From positions 33,420,842-33,484,841 of the forward strand of contig JALIRH010000003.1 in assembly GCA_023055505.1 (NCBI GenBank): 64,000 bases of DNA. Reading direction: 5' to 3'. This DNA is from Callipepla californica brunnescens (taxonomy: Eukaryota > Chordata > Aves > Galliformes > Odontophoridae). Under the pieces are notes generated by a model, which ran no database searches, had not been told where the DNA came from, and saw only the letters and a list, made by a program, of their open reading frames with translations. Position 1 is the first letter of the stretch. The number at the start of each line of letters is the position of its first letter. Positions 51,421 through 64,000 of the stretch are shown here, piece after piece. The position numbers and the translations under genes are program-made.

Positions 51421-54400
51421 TTTTTGTTCTGTTAACTTCACGCCTTACAGTGTAACTTTGGAAGCATAGTGGTCTTAATCTTCTGTCAGATCTATATGCT
51501 GTATTTTTTCACTTTCTGGAGAAAAAAGCCTCGCTTGCCTTAGCTGGGGTCTTTCTAGTCCACAACTGGGATATGAGCTAAAAGACATGAGTGTCTTTCA
51601 GCAGTATTTTGGACTTTACCATATACAAAATGTTTAATTAAAAAAAAAAAGCTTTATATTTTTTTATTTGTTTTGAAAGTGTATCAAATTTCTACAGGCT
51701 ATTTACTGTGAATGAATGACAGGGGCTGCAATGATACCTGGGGCAAAACTCATTTTTTTCTGTATTTCTGACTGAGTAAAAATAGAGACCAAGTAAAGCC
51801 ATCTCTTCACCTGTGTAAAAATGCCTTTGAATCTTTCCTTATGGTTTATTCAGAAATGTCTAATCTCAAAAGGCCACAGGAAAAAAAAAATGCATCTGAC
51901 AGAAATCTTTCACTTTTACAAAACCTGGTGGCTGCTTAATTCAGCTCTGCCTAAGGCTCTTTTTTTAGCCAGGTCATGTTCAAATTCATTCAGGAAGTTC
52001 TAGCTGAGCGGAGGTGAACACGTCATTAGGCTTCCATTTAAAAGGATGGCCTCAGCTAATGTGTATCTTTGGTGTCTGCCTTCTAAGCCCAGAAGAACAC
52101 ATGATATTACCTGTGCTGTAAATTTCAGCAGTGTCTGATACACACTGGAAGAGTGTGAAATTAGATGCATTCTAATTAACAAAGAAAATTGATTTCAGTA
52201 ACAGGAAAAAATGCTTCCTGGAAGGGGGGGGGGGGGGGGGGGGGGGGAAGTAAATATTTGTTTGCTGGCAGGTATTTTTGTTGTTTGCAAAGAAGGTAGG
52301 GAACTTTCTGTCTCATTAACTTTGTGCGTAAGAACATGAATAGAATTGCATGAGCTTTGAGTTTCTAACTGAAGTAAGAGTTCTCAGTGATATTGATACC
52401 TATCTAAACTATGAGTCAAAAGATAAACTTCAGCTTTACCTAACAGAACTCACCCACCTTTAAATTCTATTGGGGAGCATGGGGGATTGCTAGTCTGCTG
52501 TTTAGCAGTGTAAGATTTTTGAAATCTGGGAGATGTATGTCTTTTTTTTCTTGGTGGGATTAAGTTTTATGTAGCTGTATTTGGCAGGATGAGAGCTTTG
52601 AATAAACAGCAGCTCTGAGGATTGACCTCACACAATCTTTGAACTGAAAAATCAAAACTAAATTGTTTAGCAATGGACCATGACAGGAAATCTGGACCAA
52701 TGGTAGGTGAGCGGACTCCCACTCATTGCTTTTCCTTGTTGCAGTATCAGCCAGCATCAGTAGAGAAATGGAAACCTTCTCCCCACACCCCTCGTCACCC
52801 CTCCCCCCCACCCCACCCAGAAAAAAAAAATACTGGTGATTGCAAACATATGTGTGTGTTTATTATTCTTTAAATAAGAAAATAAATATATAGTTATGTT
52901 GGATTTTAAGGTGGGAACAATCCTACACTGTTTTATGATGTTTAATGTCTGCTGAACTAAGAGCCAAAAACAGCTGAAGTTTTGCAGAGAGATTTTATAG
53001 GTTTTAACTCTTGTACTGCTGTGGAATCATTCGAAGATATTAATAATACTCAATTCCTAAGTCATTATGAAAATATTGTATTGTGTGTATAATGAAATCA
53101 GCAGAGTCACATTTGGAGACTACTTAATTACACAAGATTTTAGCAACTGTGTATGCTGCACTGGGAATCGTTTCCCTGAATGTGTCGTGGCTTTTGCAGA
53201 GCCTGAGTTGGATGAGGTAAGTATGAGAAAACATCTCTCACAAGTAAGCCTTTTAAAGTCTTTATTCCTTATCATTTTCCTATAATAATACTAATAATAG
53301 AAATAAAAATAATAATAAACCTTTTCCTTTCTCTATTATTCTAAAATAGTAGTTCAAATTCCAGCTGGAGGCATTGAACTAATTTTTTGTCTAAATACCA
53401 GGTATGATTTTTATCTATCTTCTTGAATGTACAGTGAGTTTATTCTTACCCCTTGAAATAACTGAGAAACCTGCACACTGAGGATTTTTATATCCCAGAC
53501 TTGATGGAAATGATGGAAAATTTCTCTGCTTCTGCTAGGGGATTTGGACTGTTATATTTGGTTAAGAATTGACAGCCTTACAACTACGTGGTGGAAGTTT
53601 TCCTACAACTATGGTACCAAACAGTTTTCTACATGTCAGATGATACTTGTGATAGATGCATTTACTACATTTCTAATTATACAGATGATTTAAACCCTGG
53701 CTATGTTGTAAATGTGTCATAAAACTCCTAATTTGAAAGCATAAAGACAATTCTAATGGTATAGTAAATTTAACAGAATCTACAATGCAACCTAATAGCA
53801 TGCACTTCTCCTGTCAGATGTCCCTTATCTATCAAGAAAATACAAGTGCAAAGTCATGCCAAAAATTGTCAGACATGAGCTCTGCTAAAATGCAGGTGGC
53901 AGAATGAATCACAGAGCCTCTTGTATTATTTCAACTGGTCAGAAATGTCCTGCCAGAAAGCTTTTCACTTAAAAATACAGAGCCATCAAATTCAGAACTT
54001 TCTGTGAGCGTTCATGCATGTTATATATTTCTGTATGCGTAGGTATGAGCATCAGTGTGATCAGTTTTTAAACAGAAACATTTCTTGACTTCAGGATGCA
54101 GTAACTTGCTGGTTTGTTATTACATTTCTTCCTACATCTGCAGAACAAGCACTTAGGCAAAGAACAAAGAGCATGCCAGCTGTGGTAGTCTGCTGTCTGC
54201 TTACTGAATGCCAACTTTCTCTCTGACAGGTTAACTCATATGACCTGCCTCCAGCACTTTCTGCAGTGAAATAGTTATGTGGTGTTTAGTTTTTTTTTGT
54301 TTTGTTTGTTTTTAACAGGGTGAAATATGGAAAAAATTGGGTAGTGTTGTACTTGTAGCAGTGAGGTATCAAAGTTTTCTGTCAAATTTAATAACTTACA

Positions 54401-54669
54401 GTTAGAATTTTCTCCTTTTCTTGAACATAAGTAAGCAGACATAAATACATTTCAAAATGTTCTGATTTCAAATCTTCAGTTAAACAAACTGATATTCAAA
54501 TTACAATATTGACCTCAGATGTTTTTTGGACCAACAGTAGGTTAGTGGTGTTGTTTCGATGTTGGTAATCTGGAGCTTAATTTCAGAAAACGGGGGAGAA
54601 AAGTGTATAAAAGCAAAGACATACAAACAGACAAGTTCTTCCAGCAGTTAGGGCTTAATGGTAATCATC
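51421..54669. other. Non-coding DNA, nothing recognised apart from simple repeats
   Basis: No gene. It includes the G24 tract (52224-52247), a C-rich stretch at about 52784-52818 and an AAT-rich stretch at 53281-53320. Confidence 0.65.
52224..52247. repeat. G24 homopolymer
   Basis: Twenty-four consecutive G on the plus strand. Long G tracts are unstable, can form G-quadruplexes and are error-prone in sequencing, so the exact length is uncertain. Confidence 0.92.
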
Positions 54670-54812
54670 AGATGCTGCACAGGAGTGGGCTGCCCAGAGC
54701 AGTAACTGTCCCATTCCTGAAAGTGTTCTAGGAGGCAGCCCTTCCCATGGCAGGGGGTAGGAGCTAGATGGTCCTCAAAGTCCCTTACAACCTAAGCCAT
54801 TCTATGATTCAA
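54670..54812 (+). mobile_element. CR1 LINE 3'-end fragment with small deletion
   Basis: CR1 3' end in sense orientation: 'gggctgcccagagcagtaac', 'tgtcccattcctgaaagtgt', then 'cttcccatggcagggggtag', 'gagctagatggtcctcaaag' and 'aagccattctatgattc'. Compared with the usual order, roughly 40-50 bases are missing around 54731-54737, where the text goes directly from the 'gtgttc' segment to the 'cccatggcaggggg' segment. Confidence 0.88.
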
Positions 54813-57800
54813 CATGATGGAATTTTGAGAACAAGCAAAACAAAAATCTTACGGATTTATGTGGTTTATGAATTCACCTAAGTGAACTGCTGAATGTTTT
54901 CTTACTGAAACTGAATGAAATTCAAAGCTATATTTAAAAAAGAAGTTTAAACAATCTGGGGATTAAACACTTCTTACAGCTTCCACAAAGCAGTCAATTT
55001 TACATAGGTCAGACTTAAGAATAGAATCAGCAAAAATTTCTTGTTTTGCAGAACTCAGGTATGTATTTGCATACGTATGATAGTATATTACAGTACCCTT
55101 TTAAGGTATACTCATCTACTGTTCTACTTTTCTAATATTTAGATGGAGTTTGAGGCTGATAAACTTTATTTTTTCTGGCATACCAGGATGACATAAAAAT
55201 GACAAATAAGAATAATTGCTTATATGTGAATTATTATTGCAATACCATCCAAGGATATGAAAGCTTGTGATGCAGATGCAAACATGAGAGAGCTCAGATA
55301 TATTATTGAAACCTTTTACTGAAGGAACAGCTCTGGCGTATTACAGGTTCAGCAAGGTTCAAAATGGAGTAGTATACCTTGTAGTATGCCTTTGTAAAGC
55401 ACCATTGAGTTTACATGTAGTACACAAAATTTGTTTCTTGTCTTTCAGAAGCTGTAGCTTTCTAGAACTGTTTCTATTCTGCTTCTATCTTTCCTCACTG
55501 ATCTAGTGCCAGTAAGAAGGTGGCAGCACTCAAATTTGTGACTTTAAAAGCCCTTTTACAAAAAGAATCTCTGAGATCAAAGGTGAGGTAAAACCAGTCT
55601 AGAGAAACCATGAGTCCCAGAGAAGGTAGAGAATGTAAACAATAAGTAGCTTCCCCTGAATCTTATTATTTTTATTCCTTTACTACATGTTCAGGTTAAA
55701 TTATGTGCAGCTGAAAGCAGAAAATATTTAAGACTGCTTTCCTAAGGAAGGATAATAGCTATAAATTATGAGTGGGGAAAGAATGAAAGTTCTCTAGTGA
55801 TTTTTTTTTTTTTTTTTTCCCAACCCACCCCCCCCCCCCCCCCCCCCCCCGAGTAAATTGTGACTTCTGGGGGGGGGGGGGGGGTGAAGAAAAAGAAAAG
55901 GGCTTGATCAAACATACAAACTGAGAAAATGGTCTTTTGCAAGTCTCGTTGCTCTTTTTTGCAAAATAATTCAAAGCACTGAAATAATGATGTGCTAAAT
56001 GATAGAAGTGGTATTTTTCCCATCCACTGTAGCCAGCTAATGCAGACTGTAATTTTCAGCCTGTCTAGGGACTCTTGATCACTGACACTAAACTGAACCA
56101 TTGCACAGATGTTTTAAAAGGCATGGATGTTCTTATGCAAGGCTGAGAATTCTATCTGAAGCAGCCAAATTATGTCACATTACTGTCATCACACTGTCTA
56201 CCTGTAAAAAAAATCTATGTAGGTATTTGTACTCCAGAATAAAACAGGAATTGTCTTGGAAAGTATCTGGAGCAAAGAATGAAAACAAAAGAATTTCAGC
56301 ATTGTTAGAAAAGTACCAAAAGATGCATTTGGAAATATTTTCCTCAGTTTTTACCAGGGAGGGAAATTTATCAAGTGCAAGCAGCACCCTACTGTGAACC
56401 AAGAACTTCCCCTTGCATTCTGATTAGCTGACAGAATTGGGCAAAATTATCTTACTAAAGACAATTTCCATTTGTTATAGTTCTCATTCATCACATACAG
56501 TACAACTGTAAAACAATGTCAAAACAAAAAAAAAACAAAACAAGCCTCATTTATCAATCAACTATATCTTTTAAACATTCCTGCCTTTTTTTCTGATCAT
56601 TAATGCTGTCTCAATTCCAACAGTGCTACTGCATTTCAACACCAGGAGAGCACCTCATTTTTTTGTTCATGGGCCCCAGTCTTTTCCTGGAAGGGTACGG
56701 TGCTTGATGTGTGGTCAGTATCACATTAACTAAGTGCCTCAGACTACCAATGTAACTGCTCACGAACAATCACCTAAAAACCAAAAAATTTCAGTTCTCT
56801 ACTAATGGTTGGAAACATATATGCAGGAAAAATGGGAGCGTTTTGAAGATCCTGAGTAACAGAAACATTTTCCCATGAAGATGGAACTCTTTTATTTTGA
56901 GTTATTGCAATATTTTTGATGATATATATATATTTTTAAAGAATACAGCAACAATGCTATTTGGTAATGTTTAATAAAGCACTTTTGCCTATAAAAATTG
57001 TCACTATGCAACAATGAGAATGAAACTAAAGCTACATAATTTATCCCTGTAAAGGAAAAGAAAGAAGGAAATAATCCACCTGGGTGCCAGTATAGCACTG
57101 TTTCATAGTAACCAAAATGGTGTAGATTCCACCATTATGTACACCAAAAGAATTAACCTCTATCTACTATTAATTTTCACTTTTATCTCATTTTCACTGC
57201 TGAACTGAAAAATTAGTTTCCAGAGTTCTGTCCAGCAATACTGATAGTAATGGATTTTCTTTCTGCAAAGTAAACCTTGCTCCTATAAAATAACTTGGAG
57301 ATACGTCAGCTGATTTGTACATCTTTTTTCTTATGTTTGCTAGTCAATTAAAGGTAATGGTACACTAACTCTAAAGTCTTGAGAGTTGTACACCATCCTG
57401 CTGGAATGTCATCCATGCCACTCTCTACAGCTTCTGATAGGTGATTTTTAAATGAATTTATTTGTTTCATTTCTTATTTCAGAGTCTGAGTCTAAATTCA
57501 GTCTCAGGAGATGAAAGACTCATAAATTTAATCAACAACATCATTTAGTGCTGAATTTACATTTATGGTTATATACACCTCTCCAAAATGCATGATTTAG
57601 GCAAAAACAACTATTGAGCTTGATCCAGAGGCAGCACATGAATATTCTGTGGCTTACAGTAGACAGTCAAGAGAGTCAAGCTAATGGCACCTGCTGACCT
57701 TAATGTCTGTGTATCTGTTTTTTTTTGGGGAATGTGTATTTCGAGTACACTTGTTGATAAGAGGAAGAATCCAGAGTTAAAACAATAATAATCCTTTAGA

Positions 57801-59469
57801 AAACTACTCTCAATAACTTTGGTTTATACACTGATGTGATCATAAACGTTCTAGGGGGATCTGGTGCCTGTTCCATTTTTGCTCTCAATTAATTATTCTG
57901 TGTGAACTCAGTCTCCTTCAGTTCAGCCATCTGTTTGGAAACTGTATCAAAGATTCTGGGGGTGGAGAAGGATGAACTGGTTACTATTTTGAACAAATTA
58001 GGGTGACTACCCAAAAATCAGTTATCTGCATAAAGTTAACAAGGGCTTCTTGGCATTGATATATTTCATGAGAAGAAAAGCAATACTATAGATTATAATG
58101 AAGGAGTGATCTCTCTAGCTATACCTTGTATGAGTACATAATGCAAATATTCTTTCAACTGGCATCTATTAGGAACCAGGTTCGTATTGTATGTGTATAT
58201 GTTATTTTCACAGCAACTACATCTGAATTTTAGTCTTCACTAACTCTTCAGGAAAACATGTCATCCTCATTCTCTTTGTTAGGGAGTTCTACTTACCCAC
58301 TAAAAGAGCAATTGAGATGGTAATAATTATGTAGTCTGAAGCATACTAGTGATGACACTTCAAAAAGTAATTTCATATCTTCCCACCTTTCTGTCCCATT
58401 TATCTAGCTCTGAGCAGAGCAACTGCAGAAGAATGGAAGGTAAGTGGGAGGGAATTAACTCTGATCTGCTCCTGTTGTGCTTATTTAATGACATGTCACC
58501 TTCCGTCTTCCTTGGGGAAGGATGAGACAGCAGAGGACCAAGTTAAATAAAGTGGTAGTGGAAGTGAAAAATGTTAGAACGCAGTAGGTCATGAATAGCA
58601 GCTAGAAAAACTAAGTGTTGAAGTTCATTTCAAAGCACATAAATTCACCGAGGACTTGAAGTTCAATTGCATATTATCAAACTGCATTTAAACCAAAAAT
58701 ACATATTTGTTAAACTGGACATTCATTAGACAAATATGGAAATAAATAAAGAATACAAAATCCCAACAAGTAAATCAAGAAGCAAAATAAGTATATATAT
58801 ACTGCTGAAACCAAGTAGTTCAAATTGCACAGTTATGCTATTGAAGAGGCTGCAAAGAGTAGAGAAAGGCATGCATAAGCTTAGAAGTGTTGTTAGTTTT
58901 CTGAGTGTTGAAATAAATTCTTTTTCAATATCAAAAATATTAAATACTGAAATGTATGTTTTTAGTTATCATGACTATAAAATTATATAGAAGGGAATAA
59001 TTCAGAACAGTGAAGCGAGAGGAAGATAATAAGAACCAGTAACAAGAAAATAAATTCTATTATCATATCGCCCATTCTTTTACAAAATGCCTCCACTCTA
59101 TTGGAAATCCATCCAAGCCCATATTTGCTTACTGACAGAAAATATCACTCCAAGATCTTGTTTCCAGACTGATCATTGCTAAATGGGTCTTTTATACCTA
59201 CGAATAATTTTATTTTACACTTGTTTTGTTTGCAATGAGCCAATACACTATGGAGATGTACACCTGAGTGAAAATAACTTCATATATCTTCATATATGAT
59301 TACAGTTGTTCAGAAAATAGCAATCAGTCACTGTAAACCGAATAAAAGAAAAAAATGCCAGAAACAGTGCTATGAATTTTGTCACACTATCTGGGTTTGT
59401 GATTCAATAGGATTTCATAAATTAAAAATGACTGTTCTGGGTTGTCAATGCTCTAGATTCCTGTAACAT
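54813..59469. other. AT-rich non-coding DNA, nothing recognised apart from simple repeats
   Basis: No gene. It includes the T18/C23/G16 cluster at 55801-55884. Frames in and around that cluster (55759-56101 minus) are artefacts of the poly-C/poly-G runs. 57590-57700 is repeat-free and could be conserved non-coding DNA, but nothing in the sequence proves it. Confidence 0.65.
55801..55884. repeat. T18 - C23 - spacer - G16 cluster
   Basis: T18 (55801-55818) is followed by 'cccaaccca', C23 (55828-55850), an 18-base spacer beginning 'gagtaaattg', and G16 (55869-55884). The C and G runs are inverted repeats of each other and could form a 16-bp G:C hairpin or a cruciform. Alternatively, each run could form its own i-motif or quadruplex. 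Confidence 0.93.
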
Positions 59470-59600
59470 TCTGGCACAGGGTGCCCAGAGATGTTTTGCA
59501 ACTCTTCATAAGTTGGACAAGGGCCTGGATAGCTTGCTTGAGCAAGGATGGGACTAGGTGACCTCCAAGAGTCCTTTCCAGTCTTAGCCATTCTGTTATC
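59470..59600 (+). mobile_element. CR1 LINE 3'-end fragment
   Basis: CR1 3' end in sense orientation, of a variant with 'gttggacaagggcctggata', 'gcttgcttgagcaaggatgg', 'gactaggtgacctccaagag' and 'gtcctttccagtcttagcca' followed by 'ttctgt'. It is truncated upstream near 59470 and is diverged, so probably old. Confidence 0.87.
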
Positions 59601-62600
59601 TCAAATTTAATAATATCTATTAATTTTAATATTCAAAAAAAATGTTTTTCCCTCATAATTGGAAGTACTGCTTTGTACCGCTGCCTCTTGAAATAGCAAG
59701 ACTTTTTCCAAGTATTTTTAGGATAGGAGTTGGAAAATAGAAACCAAATGCTAGAAAACTGAGTTTTAAATTACTTTATATAGAAGTATCAGTGTTTTAA
59801 TTACTTCTAAATTTTAGATTTATTCTTAGAGCCACTTTCTATGCTAATGGTAGCTATTTAATACTGTTGAACAATTTGGTTATGTGAATTGCCTTATTAA
59901 AAATACAATATGTATAAAATAAAATATCACATTAGAAATTTCATTGAATTTCTCATCCCATTTTTGTGCAATTAGATTTCTGTATCTCTGGTTAATGAAG
60001 AGATCTTCTTTACCTGGATACATCAGTGATGAGATATTCAACACTTATATCTGATACAGGTCATAATAACATTGTAGATATTTTTCATTCTTTATCCAAT
60101 CTTTAAGCCAACAAGGATGGCAACAAATTTTGTAAGATCATTTGCAAGTTGAGAAACAAAACATTAGCTGCACTTTCATTTAATTGACATTTTCTTCTTT
60201 CTAGATTAAAAAGCCTGCCTTGGAGCCTGAATGTATTACGTGTTTTTCATGATTTTTATGCCGCTGATTCTAAGAACAAAATAATGATTGCTGTCACCTC
60301 CCACTGACTCTGTGTATGTACTCTGCATCATACATGTGTCCCAGGTGGAAGACAGCATGGAAAGGAAAATAAATATGTTTCAAAACAAAGCTTTCCTCTC
60401 CTTCCTGCCTTCAATCCGATGCAAGGTCTCAGATAGCAGTACGTAACAAATATTTTTCCCTTATGATCCATTGGAAAACATGCATATTTTTTGTATCCTT
60501 TCCAGTTGCAGTTAAATATTACAAAATTTCAAACCTTAACATCATCTGAACCTGAGTCCTTGCATTTTCTAACTGAGAATCAAAGGCACTGTTGGAAGAG
60601 AGCAGAAGGAAAGGATGTAGATTGGGAAAAAAGGAATACTTTCTTCACTAAAGCATTGTTACTGCCTGAGATTTTCTCTGTGACTCATTTGCTTGGAGAC
60701 ACAGCAGCGAAGGAGGGCAGTGGGATGCTGAGATGCTAATCAGGAAGAGAGACTGCTTTCTCCTGAAAGCTGGGGTGTCACTGCAGTTCCCCTCTTATCT
60801 CTGAAATTCAGTCCTAGAAACGTAAATTCAATTGGGTTATATAAAAAGAAATCTTAAATTGCAGTCTTTACCATAGTAATTGTTCCTGCATTTTACACCT
60901 TGATGCTCTTCTTCCATCTAACTGTCACTGTCTTAGTTCTCTGCTGCAACATGGGGGGCAGCATTAATCCTGGATAAGGCAGCAGTGAGATGGTCCCACG
61001 TGTCCACGTTTTATTTTCAAGTCTCTTATTCTCTGACATAATATTATCTCTTTAGTCACTGCTGTGCTACAACAGATGTGACACAGGACTGATTTTTTAT
61101 CAGTCGCCTTGGAGCAGATGAACTGTTACAGTCACCCAGTAACACATGTTTTTTATAATGCCTAAGAATGTCTAGCTCTTTCTATCCTATCTGGAGATTT
61201 TGGTACCATTCTCTCTTCTGGTATCCCTTTATTAATTAGTATGTCACTTAGTTTTAAATATTGCTTCAACTGAAAATTGCTCATTTGCATTTCAATTTAC
61301 TATTTGATGTTACAGATTTTTTTTTCACTATGAGTTTTTACTGAGACTTTTATGAAAACTTAAACAATGAACACACAATGTACTCCTTCAGTAACCAAAG
61401 AGACTTAAATGTTGACTGGTGTAACATAATATATAGCAAAAGATCAAAGAAAAGCAAACATACAAAATGAATTGAGCAGAATTTGTTTGTATTTCCACAC
61501 AAATAATTATTCACACCAGCTGCCTGTCTGGCAAACTTCAGTGCCTGTATGTGGGAAAATTGGAGTCAGTGTCAGAAATCACAGCATAGATTCAAAGGAA
61601 AACACGAAAGTGATTGTATGTCTCTGAGGATAACTGCTTGGTGCCAGTCCAGATGTGTTTCTGGCTGAATAGATTTCAATTAAAGGGATACCTCAATAGG
61701 CTTGCTCTATCTGAAGGCAATGTTGTACAGTCCTTTGGGACATTAGGTGCTGTGAGACTATCCTTCCAATTGTGAAGAAATAGATCCTGCTCACACAACG
61801 CCTCCTGGTTTGCCCAAGGGACCACAAAATCATCAGGATCTTCAGTAAGATGTTAACAATAAAGTTGCACACGGGAGAAATCACTGTTCCAGAAAAACCC
61901 ATTGGGTTTAGCAAGTTTGGCTTTTGCAGGCTGCAGCTGCCATTTGAAAGAGTGAATAAATGGTGGGGCAGGAGGAAGGTACTCTCATTACTGCAAAGGA
62001 CTCCACAGCTGTTCTCTGCCTAAGGAATGTCATTGTTGTATCATTGTCAGTCATTCAAGTGCAGGGAGTCAGTTGGTGTTCTCCTAAAAACTCCTTCTTC
62101 ATTGTATCTTTTCTTTCCAGCTGCAGGATGCTGCAGCTGAGTGATGCCACAGCCATGTGGTGTAGTACATAGGCATCTGTGGGAGCTAGGTTTCCAGGTG
62201 CTGGCTGAGGTAGCATCTCTCATTCACAACAGGATACCTTTAGCACACCTGAACATGCTAACTAGAGGACTTCTCTGAACAAGAATCGTAATGAAAATCT
62301 GTGGATGCAGTAACACCTATTACAGCAATCCTAGTTTTTTTGTTTTGGTTTGGTTTGGTTTTTTTGAGGTTATTTTCAGAAGTGTGTTTAGAGTGTTAGA
62401 AAATCAGCCCAGTGGGAAAAGTTGCTTGCTAGAGATACAGAAGGAGACGAACAGCACTATTTTTCCCATTACAATTCATCATTGCTCACATTGCTCACAC
62501 AGTTAACCCAGTAACTGCATGGCAGGAAGCAGGTTGGGACAATCAATTAACATTGATTCTTATGCAGCATAAGCTGGGAAATAATACATTTTGTATTTGT

Positions 62601-64000
62601 TGTTGTATTTATATTTATTTATTATAGAGTAAACACTTAATCAAGGCTGTGAATAATAATAATATATGTCAATTATTTTTTTTATCTAGGAAAGAAAATC
62701 TAATTGAAAAAAAAACATTCACAAATTATCAAGGAGTTTTGAGTATCAGACATTTGACATAGGAGTCAGCTGAGAGGAAGTGCTCATATGAAAGTAAGCA
62801 AAAATAACGACATGTCTAGAATTTGCTATTATAAATAATGCAGTAAGTAATGTTGTTACACTGACATCTTTCCCATCAAAATTTGTCTACCAATGCTTTT
62901 TAGCATTGTTTTTTTTTTTACAAAGTGAAGTACTGTATGGGTTACTTCATAGAGAAGTATGCATATGTCGTTAAGAGAATAAGCTACTCTAAACAAAAAG
63001 CTTTGTGTATTTAAAAAAACAGTGTTTTTTCAGCTTTCTTTTTGTGATAAATGAAGAGCAGGGAAAAGGAAAAAGCCTTTCTTTCTGGACCTACCAGATT
63101 ACACTTTCAGCTGGGCAAGTAATCTGTACAAATGTGATCTGGAAATTCTGTTTTCCAAATGTGTTAAAGAAATGCACCTGATTTCCAAAACAGCATCTAT
63201 CCACTAATAATTATTTGAAGCTTGTATTCAGGATCAACACAACATCTTTTTTAATGTTTCTCCCAAGAAAATAGTGATAACATGTAGAAATCCCATCTGC
63301 CCTCTCAGAAAATGTCCAGACACTTTGAATTCTGTCACACTCTGTATTTCTAGCAAGCAAACTTTTCCACTTGTTTTCCTCTCTTCAGTCAAAAGGCAGT
63401 AATCGTAAGCCTGAAATAAATCTAGTTTTAAAGAGGCTGTCATAGACTAGCTGAAGCTTTGGTGCTTGCAATAAAACAGTTGTCTGATTAATAACTGCAT
63501 ATGTTCTCCATAACACTAATTACTCCTGTTTTAGAAAGAAAATTAAAATGTATCCATGCAATAAATGACTGTGCAGATGCAGTCTCAGCTGTGAAATTTT
63601 AGAACCTTTCTACTTCATTTAAGTCATAATCATGATTTTTAGGTCTATTTGTAAGAGTTCCTTGCATTTATGTTTCGTTTAGTGTGTAAGTACATCCATA
63701 ATGATGCTGAGATTGAATTAATTTTTTTTTTCCTGCTTGAAATTTTCTTAAAGAGAATAACTGTAATGTAACACAGCTGGAATGGAATTTTATTTTTCAA
63801 ACGTTTTAAACATCTGGAATAAAATATATTAATCTCTTCAGAAGAGCAGCACTGTAGTAGCATTGTACATTCATTGGTGGGATAGCACTGCTTCTGAGAC
63901 AGTCATTTATCTTTCATTGTCATAATTCACAGGTTTGATATTTCTTCTGTGCAACCACAATGGAGCTTTCTCATCTGCTCCACAAAGAAAAAGTCTGGAA
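59601..64000. other. AT-rich non-coding DNA, nothing recognised
   Basis: No gene, RNA gene or known repeat is recognised. 60190-60310 is repeat-free with several homeodomain-like words and may be conserved, but this cannot be shown here. 62346-62365 has GGTTT-type units. Frames near 61693-61914 (minus) and 61960-62172 (plus) have no recognisable domain, and a splice-acceptor-like 'ttttctttccag' at 62109-62120 is followed by early stops in two frames. Confidence 0.65.

Noticed and set aside
55766..56101. A 111-codon minus-strand frame with polyproline and polyglycine
   Set aside because: It arises from the poly-C and poly-G tracts and shifts with tract length, so it is not a gene.
61693..61914. 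A 73-codon minus-strand frame with hydrophobic stretches, considered as a receptor pseudogene
   Set aside because: The hydrophobic stretches are short and irregular, and no receptor signature such as a DRY or NPxxY motif is present.
1..64000. CRISPR array, bacterial operons, rRNA, tRNA or intact retroviral genes
   Set aside because: I found no spaced palindromic repeats, no operon-like open frames, no tRNA promoter boxes with cloverleaf structure, and no long viral frames anywhere in the window.

Overview
This window looks like non-coding vertebrate DNA from a bird, probably a galliform such as chicken, turkey or quail. The evidence is in the repeats. There are eight fragments of CR1, the dominant avian LINE. 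Several carry the characteristic 3' end, with close variants of 'catagaatggcttgggttgg' and 'tccaactccctgccac'. There is also a mariner-type DNA transposon resembling chicken Galluhop, and one long LTR-like repeat. The background is AT-rich and rich in homopolymers. Nothing looks bacterial, viral-genomic or plasmid-like. The species call is an inference from remembered repeat families, not from a search.

I found no convincing intact host gene. All open frames are short (148 codons at most) and sit in AT-rich DNA. Most lack recognisable domains, and many are produced by repeats: the GGGAA array, poly-C/poly-G tracts and CR1 pieces. The window is best read as an intergenic stretch or a very large intron.

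Layout. 1-14655 is almost plain AT-rich DNA, with one CR1 3' fragment near 4.7 kb and one possible 95-bp exon near 10.3 kb. 14656-14893 is a pure GGGAA array. 17816-18658 is an old solo LTR-like element. 18659-29477 is mostly unrecognised, with a GCT-7 run and a decayed coding-like tract on the minus strand (26561-27056). 29478-32605 is repeat-rich: a 26-bp tandem repeat beside a CR1, one copy of a hairpin-plus-TTTAAGGG repeat, and an internally deleted mariner. 32606-39393 is AT-rich and includes a candidate conserved regulatory block (34970-35830). 39394-40096 is a CR1 retaining part of its reverse transcriptase. 43767-44000 is another CR1 end. 45971-46320 is a second decayed coding-like tract. 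46970-47600 is a tail-to-tail CR1 pair. 51160-51420 is a second copy of the hairpin repeat. 52224-52247 is G24. 55801-55884 is a T18/C23/G16 cluster that can fold on itself. Two more CR1 ends lie at 54.7 and 59.5 kb.

The genes do not work together as a system here. The most useful leads are structural: the dispersed repeat with sequence-divergent but pairing-preserved arms in both copies, the possible retrocopies of coiled-coil proteins, the internally deleted mariner and CR1, and the extreme simple repeats. I do not see a new biological system.
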